This document shows, one piece after another, positions 17,914 through 28,283 of a DNA stretch of 42,058 nucleotides. A program made the translations under genes and the position numbers. The DNA is from Ursidibacter arcticus (lineage in GTDB: Bacteria; Pseudomonadota; Gammaproteobacteria; Enterobacterales; Pasteurellaceae). The stretch covers positions 1-42,058 of the forward strand of contig NZ_LEKM01000140.1 in assembly GCF_009761375.1 (NCBI RefSeq), written 5' to 3'. A model generated the notes under the pieces. The model saw nothing but the letters and a program-made list of their open reading frames with translations, was not told where the DNA came from and did no database searches. Position 1 is the stretch's first letter; each line of letters begins with the position of its first letter.

Positions 17914-18483
17914 TTAAAAAATTGACGTTTCTAATTGTAAAACACCTTTTTCAATAACAATGGATTTACCTATTTTTTTAAAGATTGCCTCTTTTGTTTT
18001 ATTTTCATCTAAGGTGTAAACAGGATAATGTTCTAAAACATCAGCTAAACCACTTTCAAGTGCAGGTAAAAATGTTTGTAGTTCATTTTGATATTTTTCA
18101 GGAGTAATATACCAATTCTTTAAACGTACATCTTTAAGGAATATAGCTCCCTTTGTTTGATCGTAGAAAGGCACAGTATCTAAATTTAAGTGTGCTTTAA
18201 TATTATAAGATTTGCCTTTTAAACGCAGTAAACCATCAACAATTCCCCCAATTTCAACGCGTTTTTCAGGTGTTTGTCCAATTTGAGTTGCAAGATTATG
18301 TAAGTGGTAGTCTAACTCAAATAAATTAGGAATACCGATACTGTCTTTTAAAGGAATTTTTTCGGCTAAACGTGTATCTAAATATTGATTGATCTCTTGT
18401 TGAGTAATGCTTAATAAACCAGCATTTGCGACAGTTGCTGTTAAAGAAAGCAACAATAGGGCAGATTTACATAATTTTTTCAT
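17914..18483 (-). CDS. YceB-like DUF1439 envelope protein
   Basis: A 189-residue secreted protein with a classical signal peptide (MKKLCKSALLLLSLTATVANA, cleavage near residue 21). The mature part begins GLLSITQQEINQYLDTRL and contains LNLDTVPFYDQTKGAIFLKD, as in DUF1439 proteins such as E. coli YceB. YceB is a lipoprotein, while this copy ends its signal in ANA-G without a lipobox Cys, so it is probably a soluble periplasmic protein. Function of the family is not established. It is divergent from the small lipoprotein gene at 18585. Confidence 0.8.
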   Translation of the reverse strand: MKKLCKSALLLLSLTATVANAGLLSITQQEINQYLDTRLAEKIPLKDSIGIPNLFELDYHLHNLATQIGQTPEKRVEIGGIVDGLLRLKGKSYNIKAHLNLDTVPFYDQTKGAIFLKDVRLKNWYITPEKYQNELQTFLPALESGLADVLEHYPVYTLDENKTKEAIFKKIGKSIVIEKGVLQLETSIF

Positions 18484-18501
18484 AAAAACTCCTTTAAAAA
18501 A

Positions 18502-18524
18502 TTGGTTTATAAGAAATAAACCAA
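18502..18524. other. Perfect hairpin in a divergent promoter region
   Basis: TTGGTTTAT (18502-18510) and ATAAACCAA (18516-18524) form a 9-bp perfect stem with a 5-base loop, between the YceB-like gene and the small lipoprotein gene. A TATAAT box for the plus strand lies at 18554-18559. The hairpin could be an operator or part of the YceB-like gene's leader; no function is shown. Confidence 0.35.
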
Positions 18525-18584
18525 GTAGAATGTTTGAATTATTGTGTAAACGGTATAATAGTTTTATAAGAAAAGGAATAAAAA

Positions 18585-18716
18585 ATGAAAAAAATTTTTA
18601 TTATTGCATTCGCATTATTCATTTCTGCTTGTAGTCTTGGTGGCAGCGTAAGTGCAGGTGGTGGTTCGAATGGAATGGGCGTGGGATTAGGCATTGGCAC
18701 TGGTATTCGTTTTTAA
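18585..18716 (+). CDS. Tiny Gly-rich lipoprotein, 43 residues
   Basis: This short frame reads MKKIFIIAFALFISACSLGG and continues as a Gly/Ser-rich tail ending GLGIGTGIRF. A basic start, hydrophobic core and lipobox (ISAC, Cys at residue 16) make it a convincing lipoprotein precursor; the mature peptide would be 28 residues with about 13 Gly. A TATAAT box (18554-18559) and an AAAAGGAAT ribosome binding site (about 18571-18579) are well placed. I do not recognise a family. It lies 77 bases upstream of lolA in the same direction, which is suggestive but not proof of a link. Confidence 0.7.
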   Translation: MKKIFIIAFALFISACSLGGSVSAGGGSNGMGVGLGIGTGIRF

Positions 18717-18793
18717 CTTTTAAGATTTTACTTGGAATGAACTTTTTGCTAGAAACCTGTCAAAAAGGCACTTTGATGAGAAAAGGATAAACA

Positions 18794-19432
18794 ATGAAAC
18801 AACTTATTAAGAAATCATTTATCACTTTAGCGTTATTTTCAGCTAGTTCTTTTACTTTTGCAGATGCACAAGCTGTGTCAGAGCTACAAAAACGTTTAGA
18901 TCTTGTTAGCCAATATAGTGCTGATTTTGAACAGACTGTCCGTTCAAGTAAAGGTAAGGAAGTTCAAAAAGGTAGCGGGAAATTTCAAGTAAAACGCCCA
19001 AACTTATTTAGAATGGATACCAAAAGTCCACAAGAGAATTTAATTGTATCTGATGGGCAAACATTATGGTTTTACGATCCATTTGTTTCTCAAGTCACAG
19101 CAAATTGGGTAAAAGATGCGGTTAATAATACACCATTTGTGTTATTAACCAGTAATGATAAAAGCCATTGGGATCAATATGACGTTCAACAAAATATGGA
19201 CGCATTTGTGTTAAAGCCAAAATCTAAGAAAAGCAGTATTAAACAATTTGATGTGCGTATTGATGCAAACGGGTTATTAAAGGGCTTTAGTACTATTGAA
19301 CGTGATGGGCAAAGTAACTTGTATGTATTGCGAAATATTACAACTGCACCATTATCTGCAGATTTGTTCAAGTTTAATGTGCCGAAAGGGGCAGAATTAG
19401 ACGACCAACGTAATAAAAAATCGAAAAAATAA
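18794..19432 (+). CDS. lolA: Outer-membrane lipoprotein carrier protein LolA
   Basis: LolA carries lipoproteins released by LolCDE across the periplasm to LolB. The 212-residue precursor has a signal peptide ending near FADA (residue 25) and the LolA fold hallmarks: [39 protein letters not shown], and [17 protein letters not shown]. Length fits the family (E. coli 203). AAAAGGAT precedes the ATG. It is followed by a GC-rich hairpin and then trpR. It is interesting that a tiny lipoprotein lies directly upstream. Nothing is missing. Confidence 0.95.
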   Translation: MKQLIKKSFITLALFSASSFTFADAQAVSELQKRLDLVSQYSADFEQTVRSSKGKEVQKGSGKFQVKRPNLFRMDTKSPQENLIVSDGQTLWFYDPFVSQVTANWVKDAVNNTPFVLLTSNDKSHWDQYDVQQNMDAFVLKPKSKKSSIKQFDVRIDANGLLKGFSTIERDGQSNLYVLRNITTAPLSADLFKFNVPKGAELDDQRNKKSKK

Positions 19433-19441
19433 TTGAATTTC

Positions 19442-19462
19442 AGGGCGTTTTATAAACGCCCT
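19442..19462 (+). terminator. Hairpin between lolA and trpR
   Basis: AGGGCGTTT (19442-19450) pairs with AAACGCCCT (19454-19462) around a 3-base loop. The T run (19481-19487) is 18 bases further on, so it may be a weak terminator or an RNA-stability element for lolA. Confidence 0.5.
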
Positions 19463-19504
19463 ATAAGGTTATAAAATCTCTTTTTTTCTTATTTGGTAAC
19501 TGTA

Positions 19505-19813
19505 ATGAAATCACTTTATCAACAACGCGATCCTTTAGAATGGCAACAGTTTATTGATTTACTTAAACAGGCAGTAAATGAAGATAAAACCGAAGATTTG
19601 CTTTCAATGCTATTAACTGCAGATGAGCGAAATGCGTTAGGATTACGCGTGCAAATAGTCAGTGCATTACTTGATAATCAAGCCTCACAACGTGAAATTC
19701 AACAACAACTTAATACCAGTGCAGCTACGATCACAAGAGGGTCTAATATGCTGAAAACCGTTGAACCGAGCATTCGTGATTGGGTAAGTGAAAAACTCAA
19801 TGGCAAAGCGTAG
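19505..19813 (+). CDS. trpR: Trp operon repressor
   Basis: TrpR represses tryptophan biosynthesis genes when it binds L-tryptophan. The 102-residue protein has the family core LLSMLLTADERNALGLRVQI and the helix-turn-helix QREIQQQLNTSAATITRGSN followed by ML. I choose ATG 19505 over TTG 19493 because MKSLYQQRD is the family-like N-terminus. It overlaps mtgA by 14 bases, so the two are probably co-translated; the trpR-mtgA pairing is, from recall, shared with H. influenzae. No convincing trp operator palindrome was seen upstream. Confidence 0.93.
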   Translation: MKSLYQQRDPLEWQQFIDLLKQAVNEDKTEDLLSMLLTADERNALGLRVQIVSALLDNQASQREIQQQLNTSAATITRGSNMLKTVEPSIRDWVSEKLNGKA

Positions 19814-20570
19814 AAAAAAGAAATCACTGTGGGCGAAATGGCTCAAACCTTTCTTTTCAGTAAAGAAAAATGCCTCCATTAGAGAATGGGCTTGGTTTTT
19901 ATTTAGTCGTGTTGGGTTTGCAATTGCAAATTTTTATCTCTGTTTAACTTTAATTTTTTCTGCTGTACCCGTCCCATTTTCTGCTTATATGCTACAAAAG
20001 AAAGCAGAAAATCTGTTGCAATCAGATTATCGTATTCACTATGACTGGGTCAGTATTGACGACATCGCGTGGCAAATGCAAATGGCAGTGATTGCCGGGG
20101 AAGATCAACGTTTTGATAACCATTTTGGGATTGACCTTGATGCGATTTTACTTGCCTTAAAGCGGAATAATCAAACTCACAAAAAGCCTATTGGTGCATC
20201 AACCATCTCTCAACAAACAGTAAAAAATCTCTATTTATGGCACGGTACGAGCTGGATTCGTAAAGGGATAGAAATTCCATTAACGTTACTGGTTGAAACC
20301 TTATGGTCAAAAAAACGAGTATTAGAAGTTTATTTAAATATTGCCGAATTTGGCAAAGGTATTTTTGGTGTTGAAGCGGCCGCAAAATATTATTTCAATA
20401 AATCGGCAAAGCAATTAACAATGCAAGAATCAGCTTTATTGGCGGCATCTTTGCCAAATCCGTTCATTTATCGAGTGAAAAGCCCAACACAGACAATGCG
20501 AAAGCGTCAGCAATGGATTATTCAACAAATACATAATCTAGGTGGCAGGGCTTATTTAACCAATTTATAG
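19800..20570 (+). CDS. mtgA: Monofunctional peptidoglycan glycosyltransferase
   Basis: MtgA polymerises lipid II into glycan strands at the outer face of the inner membrane. The 256-residue protein has a basic cytoplasmic start, one membrane segment (about 32-62) and a GT51 domain. Motifs include AGEDQRFDNHFGID (catalytic E101), GASTISQQTVKNLYLW, RKGIEIPLTLLVE, KKRVLEVYLNIAEFGKGIFG and the ESALLAASLPNP stretch. No penicillin-binding domain follows, which separates it from class A PBPs. ATG 19800 is preferred to GTG 19788. It overlaps trpR, and rimK starts 8 bases after its stop. Confidence 0.95.
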   Translation: MAKRRKKKSLWAKWLKPFFSVKKNASIREWAWFLFSRVGFAIANFYLCLTLIFSAVPVPFSAYMLQKKAENLLQSDYRIHYDWVSIDDIAWQMQMAVIAGEDQRFDNHFGIDLDAILLALKRNNQTHKKPIGASTISQQTVKNLYLWHGTSWIRKGIEIPLTLLVETLWSKKRVLEVYLNIAEFGKGIFGVEAAAKYYFNKSAKQLTMQESALLAASLPNPFIYRVKSPTQTMRKRQQWIIQQIHNLGGRAYLTNL

Positions 20571-20578
20571 GTAGTCAA

Positions 20579-21484
20579 ATGCGATTTTTAATGCTGTGTC
20601 GTGAACCCCGTTTATATAGTTGCCAACGTCTATTGTCTGCCGCTAATCAACTTGGGCATTCAATGGATATCCTTGATCCTAATCGCTTTCTACTGAAACT
20701 CTCACAGGGTCAATTTGAATATTATTACCAACAGGGCGAGGGCTATGATAAGCATCGACCAGAGCCGATTAAGTTAGATCAATATGATGGCGTTATCCCC
20801 CGTTTTGGTACAACAAGTACAGAAATGGGGAGCAACGTATTACATCATTTTCAGCAACAAGGTATCAATGTATTAAATTCCGCAGAGTCATTCCGTTTAG
20901 CAAGAGATAAATGGCAAAGTTTACAGGCTTTGGTCGGTGCAGGCATTGCTGTTCCTGATAGTGCAATGACGGGGGAGTTATATTCACTTAATCAAACTGT
21001 TAAGCAGTTTCGATTCCCCCTTGTAATAAAAACCTTATCAGGCTCTCAAGGTGTTGGTGTAATGCTTGCGGAAAAGCCAACTAGTGCTGTAAGTCTATTA
21101 GAAACCTTAAAAATGGCAAAGGTAAATTGTTTGCTACAACACTTTATTGCTGAATCAACAGGGGAAGATATTCGGGCATTTGTGATAGGCGATAAGGTTG
21201 TGGCATCAATGGTGCGTTATAGTGCAAGCGGTGACTTTCGTGCCAATATTCACCAAGGTGGGCGAGCAGAACCAATTTCGCTTTCGACACAAGAACAACA
21301 AATTGCAATTGAGGCGACCAAAGCACTTGGGTTAGACGTGGCAGGAGTGGATCTTATTCGATCACAAACTAAAACATTGGTGTTAGAAGTGAATGCAAGC
21401 CCAGGGTTAGAAATGATTGAGAAAGTAAGTCAGCAAGATCTTGCAACACAGATGATCGAGCATTTATTGCAAAAGATAGCTTGA
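20579..21484 (+). CDS. rimK: RimK-type alpha-L-glutamate ligase
   Basis: RimK adds glutamate residues to the C-terminus of ribosomal protein S6 and can make poly-alpha-glutamate. The 301-residue length equals the E. coli enzyme. ATP-grasp features are present: FPLVIKTLSGSQGVGVMLAE, EDIRAFVIGDKVVASMVR, and the metal-binding VDLIRSQTKTLVLEVNASPG. The N-terminal part (RFLMLCREPRLYSCQRL, DGVIPRFGTTSTEMG) is also typical. It follows mtgA closely (8 bases), probably in the trpR-mtgA-rimK transcript. Other ATP-grasp ligases (e.g. tetrahydromethanopterin glutamate ligase) are less likely given the context and N-terminus. Confidence 0.9.
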   Translation: MRFLMLCREPRLYSCQRLLSAANQLGHSMDILDPNRFLLKLSQGQFEYYYQQGEGYDKHRPEPIKLDQYDGVIPRFGTTSTEMGSNVLHHFQQQGINVLNSAESFRLARDKWQSLQALVGAGIAVPDSAMTGELYSLNQTVKQFRFPLVIKTLSGSQGVGVMLAEKPTSAVSLLETLKMAKVNCLLQHFIAESTGEDIRAFVIGDKVVASMVRYSASGDFRANIHQGGRAEPISLSTQEQQIAIEATKALGLDVAGVDLIRSQTKTLVLEVNASPGLEMIEKVSQQDLATQMIEHLLQKIA

Positions 21485-21588
21485 TTGCAAAAAAATCACA
21501 GAAACTAACCGCTTATCTTTCCTATTTTTATAGGATTAGGTTAGAATAGCGACTATTTTTGATAATTAAAGGGTAAATGTAGTCGCCT

Positions 21589-22920
21589 ATGTATAATGAA
21601 TTGGCACAAACACTTCCAGAATTGATTTCGTGGACAAAAGATCGTGAATTTTCACTCTCGCTTTCAACCGAACGCTTAGCCTTTCTATTGGCAATCTCCC
21701 TTTATAACAATGAAAGAACCGATGGCGAATTACTCGAATCAGACTTACAAGATCTTTTTCGCCACGTTTCTACTGCTTTTGAACAGTCAGACAGCACCTT
21801 AACACAGCGTGCAAACAATGCTATCAACGACCTTGTTAAGCAACGTTTTCTTAATCGTTTTAGTAGCGAATTTACCGAAGGGTTAGCGATTTATCGCCTA
21901 ACACCACTTGGCGTTGGTATTGCTGACTACTATGTCCGCCAACGTGAATTTTCTACATTACGTCTTTCAATCCAACTTTCTATCGTTGCCGATGAAATTC
22001 AAAGAGCATCAGCATCTGCCGAAGAAGGGGGGGATGAACGTTTTTGGCGTCAGCAAGTTTTCGCCCCACTAAAATATTCTGTTGCAGAAATTTTTGACAG
22101 TATTGATCTTTCACAACGAATGATGGACGAAAATCAACAGCAAATCCGAGAGCGAATTGCTGCATTATTAAGTCAAAATTGGCACCAAGCAATCGCTACT
22201 TGTCAGCAATTACTTGATGAAACATCACTAAATTTACGAGAATTACAAGATACACTCAATGCCGCAGGAGATAAATTACAAGCTCAATTATTGCGTATTC
22301 AAAGCTGCTTAATTGGACGTAATGATCTTGAATTTGTCGATATTTTAGTGGTTAATTTACAAAATAAACTTGACCGTATCATTAGTTGGGGGCAACAGTC
22401 GATTGATTTATGGATCGGCTATGATCGCCACGTTCATAAATTTATTCGTACTGCCATTGATATGGATAAAAATCGTGTCTTTGGTCAGAGATTACGCCAA
22501 TCAATCCAAGATTACTTTGAACAACCTTGGCAACTCTACTTTACTAAAGCGGATTCTCTACTGGATCTGCGTGATGATGAAACCGAATTTAATGAAGCGG
22601 AAGCAGTAGGTGAATTACCGACCGAATTAGAGTATGAATCGCTTTCAGAAGTCCAAGAACAAATCGTTGCTATTATGCAAGCACATCTTGCTCCATATCG
22701 AGAGCAAGGCAAACCAATTGATTTAAGTGAGATTTTGCGTGAGCAACTCGCAAAATATCCACTTTCACGCCATTTTGATGTAGCTCGCATTATTGTGGAT
22801 CAAGCGGTTAAACTGGGTATGGCAAGCCAAGATAGCCAAGCGATTTACCCACAGTGGCAATCCATTAACCATAATGGTGCAGAAGTACAAGCGAATGTGA
22901 TTGATCAATATAATCCGTAA
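21589..22920 (+). CDS. mukF: Condensin kleisin subunit MukF
   Basis: MukF is the kleisin that bridges MukB heads and recruits MukE in the MukBEF chromosome condensin. The 443-residue protein (E. coli 440) shows near-identical blocks such as [60 protein letters not shown] and [20 protein letters not shown]. The N-terminal winged-helix dimerisation domain and the C-terminal [16 protein letters not shown] region are both present. It opens the mukFEB operon. A TAGAAT box (21542-21547) is a candidate -10. Unlike in E. coli, no smtA-like gene precedes it. Confidence 0.97.
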   Translation: MYNELAQTLPELISWTKDREFSLSLSTERLAFLLAISLYNNERTDGELLESDLQDLFRHVSTAFEQSDSTLTQRANNAINDLVKQRFLNRFSSEFTEGLAIYRLTPLGVGIADYYVRQREFSTLRLSIQLSIVADEIQRASASAEEGGDERFWRQQVFAPLKYSVAEIFDSIDLSQRMMDENQQQIRERIAALLSQNWHQAIATCQQLLDETSLNLRELQDTLNAAGDKLQAQLLRIQSCLIGRNDLEFVDILVVNLQNKLDRIISWGQQSIDLWIGYDRHVHKFIRTAIDMDKNRVFGQRLRQSIQDYFEQPWQLYFTKADSLLDLRDDETEFNEAEAVGELPTELEYESLSEVQEQIVAIMQAHLAPYREQGKPIDLSEILREQLAKYPLSRHFDVARIIVDQAVKLGMASQDSQAIYPQWQSINHNGAEVQANVIDQYNP

Positions 22921-23005
22921 TAAATTTCCAAAGTGATAAGCGGTAAGATTCCGCATAAATTTTGCAAAAGGTGATAATTATTCACCCTAAATTGAGATAT
23001 AAGAA

Positions 23006-23734
23006 ATGACAGACACTCAAGAACTTATCCCTACTAAATTAGCACAAGCGATTGCTAATCCTATTTTTCCTGCGTTGGATAGCCAGTTACGCTCAGGGCG
23101 ACATATCAGTTTAGAATCCCTTGATGAACACGCTTTCCTAATGGATTACCAAGCAGAATTAGAACTCTTTTATCGCCGTTATCACGTTGAGTTAATTCGT
23201 GCACCTGAAGGTTTTTTCTATCTTCGCCCGAAAGCATCAACCTTAATTGCCCGTAGTGCGATGAGTGAAATGGAAATGTTAGTCGGTAAAGTGCTTTGTT
23301 ATCTCTATCTCAGCCCAGAGCGTTTGGCACAGCAAGGCATTTTTAGTTACGATGAAGTTTACGATGAGTTACTGAATTTAGCTGATGAAAGCAAATTACT
23401 TAAAGCAATTAACCCTCGTTCAACAGGGTCAGATTTAGATAAAGCTAAACTAGCCGAAAAAGTGGGTGGAGCATTACGCCGTTTACAACGTTTAGGAATG
23501 ATTGTGCGTGTTGGTGATCAAAATAGTAAAAAATTTGTGATTTCTGAATCGGTATTCCGTTTTGGTGCGGATGTCAGAACAGGTGACGATCCAAGAGAAG
23601 CCCAACTTCGTTTAATTCGTGATGGGGAAGCAACAACGCCTGAATTGCTCGCTCAACAAGCGGTGGGATTAGATGAAGAAATTGCAGAGGATGCGGAAAC
23701 AGAAAATGATGTAGAACAAGGTGGGGAAGAGTAA
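23006..23734 (+). CDS. mukE: Condensin accessory subunit MukE
   Basis: MukE is a dimeric winged-helix (KITE) protein that binds MukF and controls MukB ATPase and DNA binding. The 242-residue protein contains [20 protein letters not shown] and LARLIVRVGD-like elements ([20 protein letters not shown]), and an acidic C-terminal tail, as in the E. coli protein. It starts 85 bases after mukF; the spacer carries a partial uptake-like stretch. Its TAA overlaps the mukB ATG by one base. An exact uptake core lies inside at 23656-23664. Confidence 0.96.
   Translation: MTDTQELIPTKLAQAIANPIFPALDSQLRSGRHISLESLDEHAFLMDYQAELELFYRRYHVELIRAPEGFFYLRPKASTLIARSAMSEMEMLVGKVLCYLYLSPERLAQQGIFSYDEVYDELLNLADESKLLKAINPRSTGSDLDKAKLAEKVGGALRRLQRLGMIVRVGDQNSKKFVISESVFRFGADVRTGDDPREAQLRLIRDGEATTPELLAQQAVGLDEEIAEDAETENDVEQGGEE
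23656..23664 (+). repeat. DNA uptake signal core inside mukE
   Basis: Exact ACAAGCGGT in the coding strand near the 3' end of mukE. It encodes part of the Gln-Gln-Ala-Val stretch, a common way for the signal to sit in coding sequence. Confidence 0.75.
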
Positions 23735-26700
23735 TGGAAAATATCGAATTGCAAAATAATCAACCAATCGCACCGCTTGCACGCCCTGAAGGGATTGCTC
23801 GTGGCAAATTCCGCTCCCTAACATTGATTAACTGGAACGGTTTTTTTGCTCGTACCTTTGATTTAGATGAGCTAGTAACGACCTTATCAGGCGGAAATGG
23901 TGCGGGTAAATCTACCACGATGGCAGGTTTTGTCACAGCATTGATCCCCGATTTAACGTTAATTAACTTCCGTAATACCACCGAGGCGGGTTCCACATCA
24001 AGTTCTCGTGATAAAGGCTTATATGGTAAGCTCAAAGCTGGTGTGTGTTATGCGGTTTTAGAAAGTGAAAATTCACGCCAACAACGTGTGATTACAGGTG
24101 TGCGTTTACAGCAAATTGCAGGACGAGATAAAAAAGTCGATATTCGCTCTTTCTCTATTCAAAATATCCCTACCGAACAATCAGTGATCTCTATTTTTAC
24201 TGAGCAAGTTGGCGATAAAAATGCACGTGTTTTGGCACTCAATGAGTTAAAAGATCGTTTTGATGGTTCAGAAATTCAGTTTAAACAATACAGCTCAATT
24301 ACAGATTATCATAGTTTCTTATTTGATCTTGGGGTTATTCCTAAACGTTTACGTTCATCGGGTGATCGCAGTAAATTCTATAAATTGATTGAGGCATCAC
24401 TTTACGGGGGGATTTCCAGTGTAATTACGAAATCTCTGCGTGATTACTTACTCCCTGAAAATTTAGGGGTTCGCCAAGCCTTCCAAGATATGGAATCGGC
24501 ATTGCGTGAAAACCGAATGACTCTTGAGGCGATTAAAGTTACCCAGTCTGATCGTGATATGTTTAAAAAGTTGATTACCGAATCAACTAACTATGTTTCA
24601 GCAGATTTTATGCGACACGCTAACGAACGCCGAGGTAACGTCCAATTAGCTGTTGAAAAACGCCAAGAGTGGTATCAAGCTAAATCACAAATTTTGCTTG
24701 AACAGCAACGTTTCGTTGAATTTAGTCGAGAGGCGAATGAATTGGCAGAAAATGAAGGCGTACTGGAAGCGGAATATAATAGTGCGTCCGATCATCTTAA
24801 TTTAGTGATGAATGCTGTTCGCCATCAAGAAAAAGTAGAACGCTACCAAAGTGAAGTTGATGAACTTAACGAAAAGTTAGAAGAACAACAAATTGCTGTT
24901 GAAGAAGTGGCAGAACGTACCGAACAGATCCAAGCTCGAGCAGAAGAGAGCGAAGAGATAGTAGAAGGACTACGTTCGCAAATGGCTGATTATCAACAAG
25001 CGTTAGATGCTCAACAAACCCGAGCATTGCAATATCAACAAGCGATTAACGCCCTTGAAAAAGCAAAACAACTTTGTGGTTTACCGCATTTAGATTTACA
25101 TAATGCGGAAGATTACCTTGCGGAGTTTTCGGCTCAAGAAACGGAAATTACCGATCAAGTATTCGATTTAGAACAACGCCTATCTGTTTCTGATATGGCA
25201 AAAACACAATTCGATAAAGCCTATGAACTTGTTTGCAAAATTTCGGGTGAAACAGACCGCTTACAAGCGTGGGAAGAGGCGAGAACGCTCTTAGCTCACT
25301 ACCCAACCCAAAAAACTCACGCACAACAAGCGGTGGCATTACGTCAGAAATTAACTGATCTTGAGCAGCGTTTACATCAGCAACAAAATGCACAACGTCT
25401 GCTTGCAGAATTTAATCAGAAAGCACAATTACAGCTAGAAAATGCTGAAGAGCTAGAAATTTACTATGAAGAACAACAAGCCAAAGTTGAAGATTTAGAA
25501 GCAGAGTTAGCGGAATTTGTTGAAGTCCGTTCTACTCAACGCCAACAGCGTGAGCAGCTTAACCAACAATATCAACAGCTGGCTCAAAACGCACCTGCTT
25601 GGCATACTGCACAATCTGCCTTATTACGTTTACAAGAACAATGTGGTGAAACTTTTGAAGCAAGCCAATCGGTAATGCAGTTTATGCAAAACACCCTAAG
25701 TCGTGAGCGTGAAGCCACCCTTGAACGTGATGACCTAGCTCGTTATGAACAGCAGTTAGAAACACAAATTTCACGTTTAAGCCAACCTGATGGGGCAGAA
25801 GATATTCGTTTAAATCATCTTGCCGAAAAATTCGGAGGGGTATTACTTTCAGAACTTTATGATGATGTGTCATTAGAAGATGCACCCTATTTCTCTGCGT
25901 TATACGGCGAAGCTCGCCACGCTATCGTTGTGCGTGATTTAGACGCAACTAAAGCCCAATTAGCCCAGTTAGACGATTGCCCTGATGATCTTTACCTGAT
26001 TGAAGGCGATCCAAACGCCTTTGATGACAACGTATTTAATGCGGAAGAATTAGCAGATGGTGTGGTTGTTCAAGTCTCTAATCGTCAATGGCGTTACTCT
26101 AAATTCCCTGAAGTGCCATTATTTGGACGAGCATCTCGTGAAAAGCAACTAGAAAAGCTCAAAGTAGAACGAGATGAAACCGCAGAAAAACACGCAGAGC
26201 GCGCTTTTGATGTACAAAAATGCCAACGTTTACATCAACATTTAACGCAATTTGTCGGTACGCATTTAGCATTAGCATTTCAGCCTGATCCTGAAGTGGC
26301 AATGCAACAAATTGCTCAAAAACGGGCTGAAATTGAACGTGAGCTTAATCAAGCCAATGGGCAAGAACAACAAATTCGCCACCAACTTGATAATAGCAAA
26401 GCTCAACTACAACTATTAAACAAAGTGTTGCCACAGCTCAATGTGTTGGCGGACGAGACTTTAGAAGATAGAGTAGAAGAGTGCAAAGAACAGTTATTGT
26501 CGGCACAAGACGATGAACAATATATTCGCCAATTTGGGCAGTATCTAGCTCAATTAGAGCCGATTGCATCAGCATTAAAGAGCGATCCAACACAATTTGA
26601 ACAACTTCAAGAACGTTACAAGCGGTCGGTTGAGCAACAAAAATTGCTTAAACAAAAAGTATTTAGTTTATCTGATGTCATTCAACGTCGTTTACATTTC

Positions 26701-28197
26701 AGCTACCAAGAAAGTGTGGGGGCGGAAGGTTCAGCATTAAATGAACAACTTCGCCAACGTTTAGAAGTGGCTCAAAGAGAGCGTGAATTAGTGCGTGATC
26801 AACTACGCCAAGCACAAACTCAATTCACGCAGTATAACCAAGTTCTGACATCATTACGCAGTTCTTATGATGCGAAAAATCAAATGTTACAAGAACTTCT
26901 GCGTGAAATGGACGAGTACGGTATTCGTAATGATTTAGAAGCAGTTGAACGTGCAACGTTACGTCGTGATGAATTACAACAACGTTTAAGCCAACAACGT
27001 ATGCGTAAGAGTTACCTTGACAAGCAAGTCGCCGTAATTGGTGCAGAGATGGATAATCTGACTAAAGCGATGCGTAAAGCAGAGCGAGATTACCATAGCC
27101 AACGTGAAATTGTGGTACAAGCGAAAGCAAGTTGGTGTCTAGTATTACAAATGTCACGCAATAGTGATGTAGAAAAACGCCTAAATCGTCGTGAGCTGGC
27201 TTATCAATCAGCTGAAGAATTACGTTCTATTTCAGATAAAGCATTGGGGGCATTACGCCAAGCTGTTGCTGATAATGAATACCTGCGTGATAGTCTGCGT
27301 GCATCGGAAGATAACCGTAAACCAGAAAATAAAGTGGCGTTCTTTATTTCAGTCTATCAACATCTACGTGAGCGTATTCGTCAGGATATTATTAAAACCG
27401 ATGATCCGATTGATGCCATCGAACAAATGGAAATTGAGCTTTCTCGCTTGACTAATGAATTGACCAGTCGTGAGAAAAAATTAGCAATCAGTGCAGAAAG
27501 TGTGGCTAACATTCTACGCAAAACCATTCAACGTGAACAAAATCGTATTTTACAGCTTAACCAAGGGCTACAAAATATTGCCTTCGGTCAAGTGAAAGGC
27601 GTGCGTTTAGTGGTGAATATTCGTGATACTCACGCTATTTTACTGAATGCACTTTCAAGTGAACGAGAACAGCATAGCGATCTATTTGAAAATCAGAAAT
27701 TAAGTTTCTCAGAAGCCTTAGCGATGCTTTATAAACGAGTAAATCCACATTTAGAAATGGGACAGCGTACTCCACAAACGATAGGCGAAGAGCTACTAGA
27801 TTACCGCAATTACCTTGATTTAGAGGTGGAAACCTTCCGTGGTGCAGATGGTTGGATGCGTGCAGAAAGTAGTGCATTATCAACAGGGGAAGCGATTGGT
27901 ACTGGTATGTCAATCTTGCTAATGGTTGTACAAAGTTGGGAAGAAGAATCTCGCCGTTTAAGAGCGAAAGATATTCTCCCTTGCCGTTTACTTTTCTTAG
28001 ATGAAGCTGCTCGACTTGATGCAATGTCTATCAATACGTTATTTGAGCTATGCGAACGTTTAGATATGCAATTATTGATTGCTGCACCTGAAAATATCAG
28101 CCCAGAAAGAGGGACAACCTATAAACTAGTGCGTAAGATTGCGAATAACCAAGAATACGTTCACGTTGTTGGACTAAAAGGTTTTGGGCAAGCATAG
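23734..28197 (+). CDS. mukB: Chromosome partition protein MukB (SMC-like ATPase)
   Basis: MukB is the SMC-like motor of the MukBEF condensin. The 1487-residue length matches E. coli (1486). The head has Walker [10 protein letters not shown] (53-61), the signature [10 protein letters not shown] (S383-type Ser at residue 1383) and Walker [12 protein letters not shown] (D1423, E1424). Between them are long coiled coils broken by the hinge, with RFGGVLLSE-like sequence ([20 protein letters not shown]) and [10 protein letters not shown]. It carries about 20 extra residues before [20 protein letters not shown] compared with E. coli. Exact uptake cores lie inside at 25326 and 26618. The frame is intact; mukE stop and mukB start overlap. 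Confidence 0.98.
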   Translation: MENIELQNNQPIAPLARPEGIARGKFRSLTLINWNGFFARTFDLDELVTTLSGGNGAGKSTTMAGFVTALIPDLTLINFRNTTEAGSTSSSRDKGLYGKLKAGVCYAVLESENSRQQRVITGVRLQQIAGRDKKVDIRSFSIQNIPTEQSVISIFTEQVGDKNARVLALNELKDRFDGSEIQFKQYSSITDYHSFLFDLGVIPKRLRSSGDRSKFYKLIEASLYGGISSVITKSLRDYLLPENLGVRQAFQDMESALRENRMTLEAIKVTQSDRDMFKKLITESTNYVSADFMRHANERRGNVQLAVEKRQEWYQAKSQILLEQQRFVEFSREANELAENEGVLEAEYNSASDHLNLVMNAVRHQEKVERYQSEVDELNEKLEEQQIAVEEVAERTEQIQARAEESEEIVEGLRSQMADYQQALDAQQTRALQYQQAINALEKAKQLCGLPHLDLHNAEDYLAEFSAQETEITDQVFDLEQRLSVSDMAKTQFDKAYELVCKISGETDRLQAWEEARTLLAHYPTQKTHAQQAVALRQKLTDLEQRLHQQQNAQRLLAEFNQKAQLQLENAEELEIYYEEQQAKVEDLEAELAEFVEVRSTQRQQREQLNQQYQQLAQNAPAWHTAQSALLRLQEQCGETFEASQSVMQFMQNTLSREREATLERDDLARYEQQLETQISRLSQPDGAEDIRLNHLAEKFGGVLLSELYDDVSLEDAPYFSALYGEARHAIVVRDLDATKAQLAQLDDCPDDLYLIEGDPNAFDDNVFNAEELADGVVVQVSNRQWRYSKFPEVPLFGRASREKQLEKLKVERDETAEKHAERAFDVQKCQRLHQHLTQFVGTHLALAFQPDPEVAMQQIAQKRAEIERELNQANGQEQQIRHQLDNSKAQLQLLNKVLPQLNVLADETLEDRVEECKEQLLSAQDDEQYIRQFGQYLAQLEPIASALKSDPTQFEQLQERYKRSVEQQKLLKQKVFSLSDVIQRRLHFSYQESVGAEGSALNEQLRQRLEVAQRERELVRDQLRQAQTQFTQYNQVLTSLRSSYDAKNQMLQELLREMDEYGIRNDLEAVERATLRRDELQQRLSQQRMRKSYLDKQVAVIGAEMDNLTKAMRKAERDYHSQREIVVQAKASWCLVLQMSRNSDVEKRLNRRELAYQSAEELRSISDKALGALRQAVADNEYLRDSLRASEDNRKPENKVAFFISVYQHLRERIRQDIIKTDDPIDAIEQMEIELSRLTNELTSREKKLAISAESVANILRKTIQREQNRILQLNQGLQNIAFGQVKGVRLVVNIRDTHAILLNALSSEREQHSDLFENQKLSFSEALAMLYKRVNPHLEMGQRTPQTIGEELLDYRNYLDLEVETFRGADGWMRAESSALSTGEAIGTGMSILLMVVQSWEEESRRLRAKDILPCRLLFLDEAARLDAMSINTLFELCERLDMQLLIAAPENISPERGTTYKLVRKIANNQEYVHVVGLKGFGQA
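25326..25334 (+). repeat. DNA uptake signal core inside mukB (first)
   Basis: Exact ACAAGCGGT in the coding strand, within the region encoding the first coiled coil. Confidence 0.75.
26618..26626 (+). repeat. DNA uptake signal core inside mukB (second)
   Basis: Exact ACAAGCGGT followed by C, in the coding strand of mukB. Confidence 0.75.
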
Positions 28198-28283
28198 TAA
28201 AGGCTAATTAAAACAAAAAGGTGTAATGGACAAAATAGTTGCTGATTTACCTATTACACCACCACCTAAGTTCGATGTAATAT

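Noticed and set aside
18407-18634. 75-residue plus-strand reading frame over the YceB-like gene start
   Set aside because: Antisense to the signal peptide region, no family resemblance, and it overlaps the better supported small lipoprotein at 18585 in another frame.
19463-19504. Possible trp operator upstream of trpR
   Set aside because: No dyad resembling the ACTAGT-containing trp operator was found; only TTGGTAAC, which is too weak.
22370-22609. Small hydrophobic frame inside mukF
   Set aside because: Lies out of frame within a strongly conserved MukF segment, so it is a shadow.
27635-28034. Two antisense frames at the 3' end of mukB
   Set aside because: Complement of the conserved MukB head motifs; composition is imposed by the sense gene.
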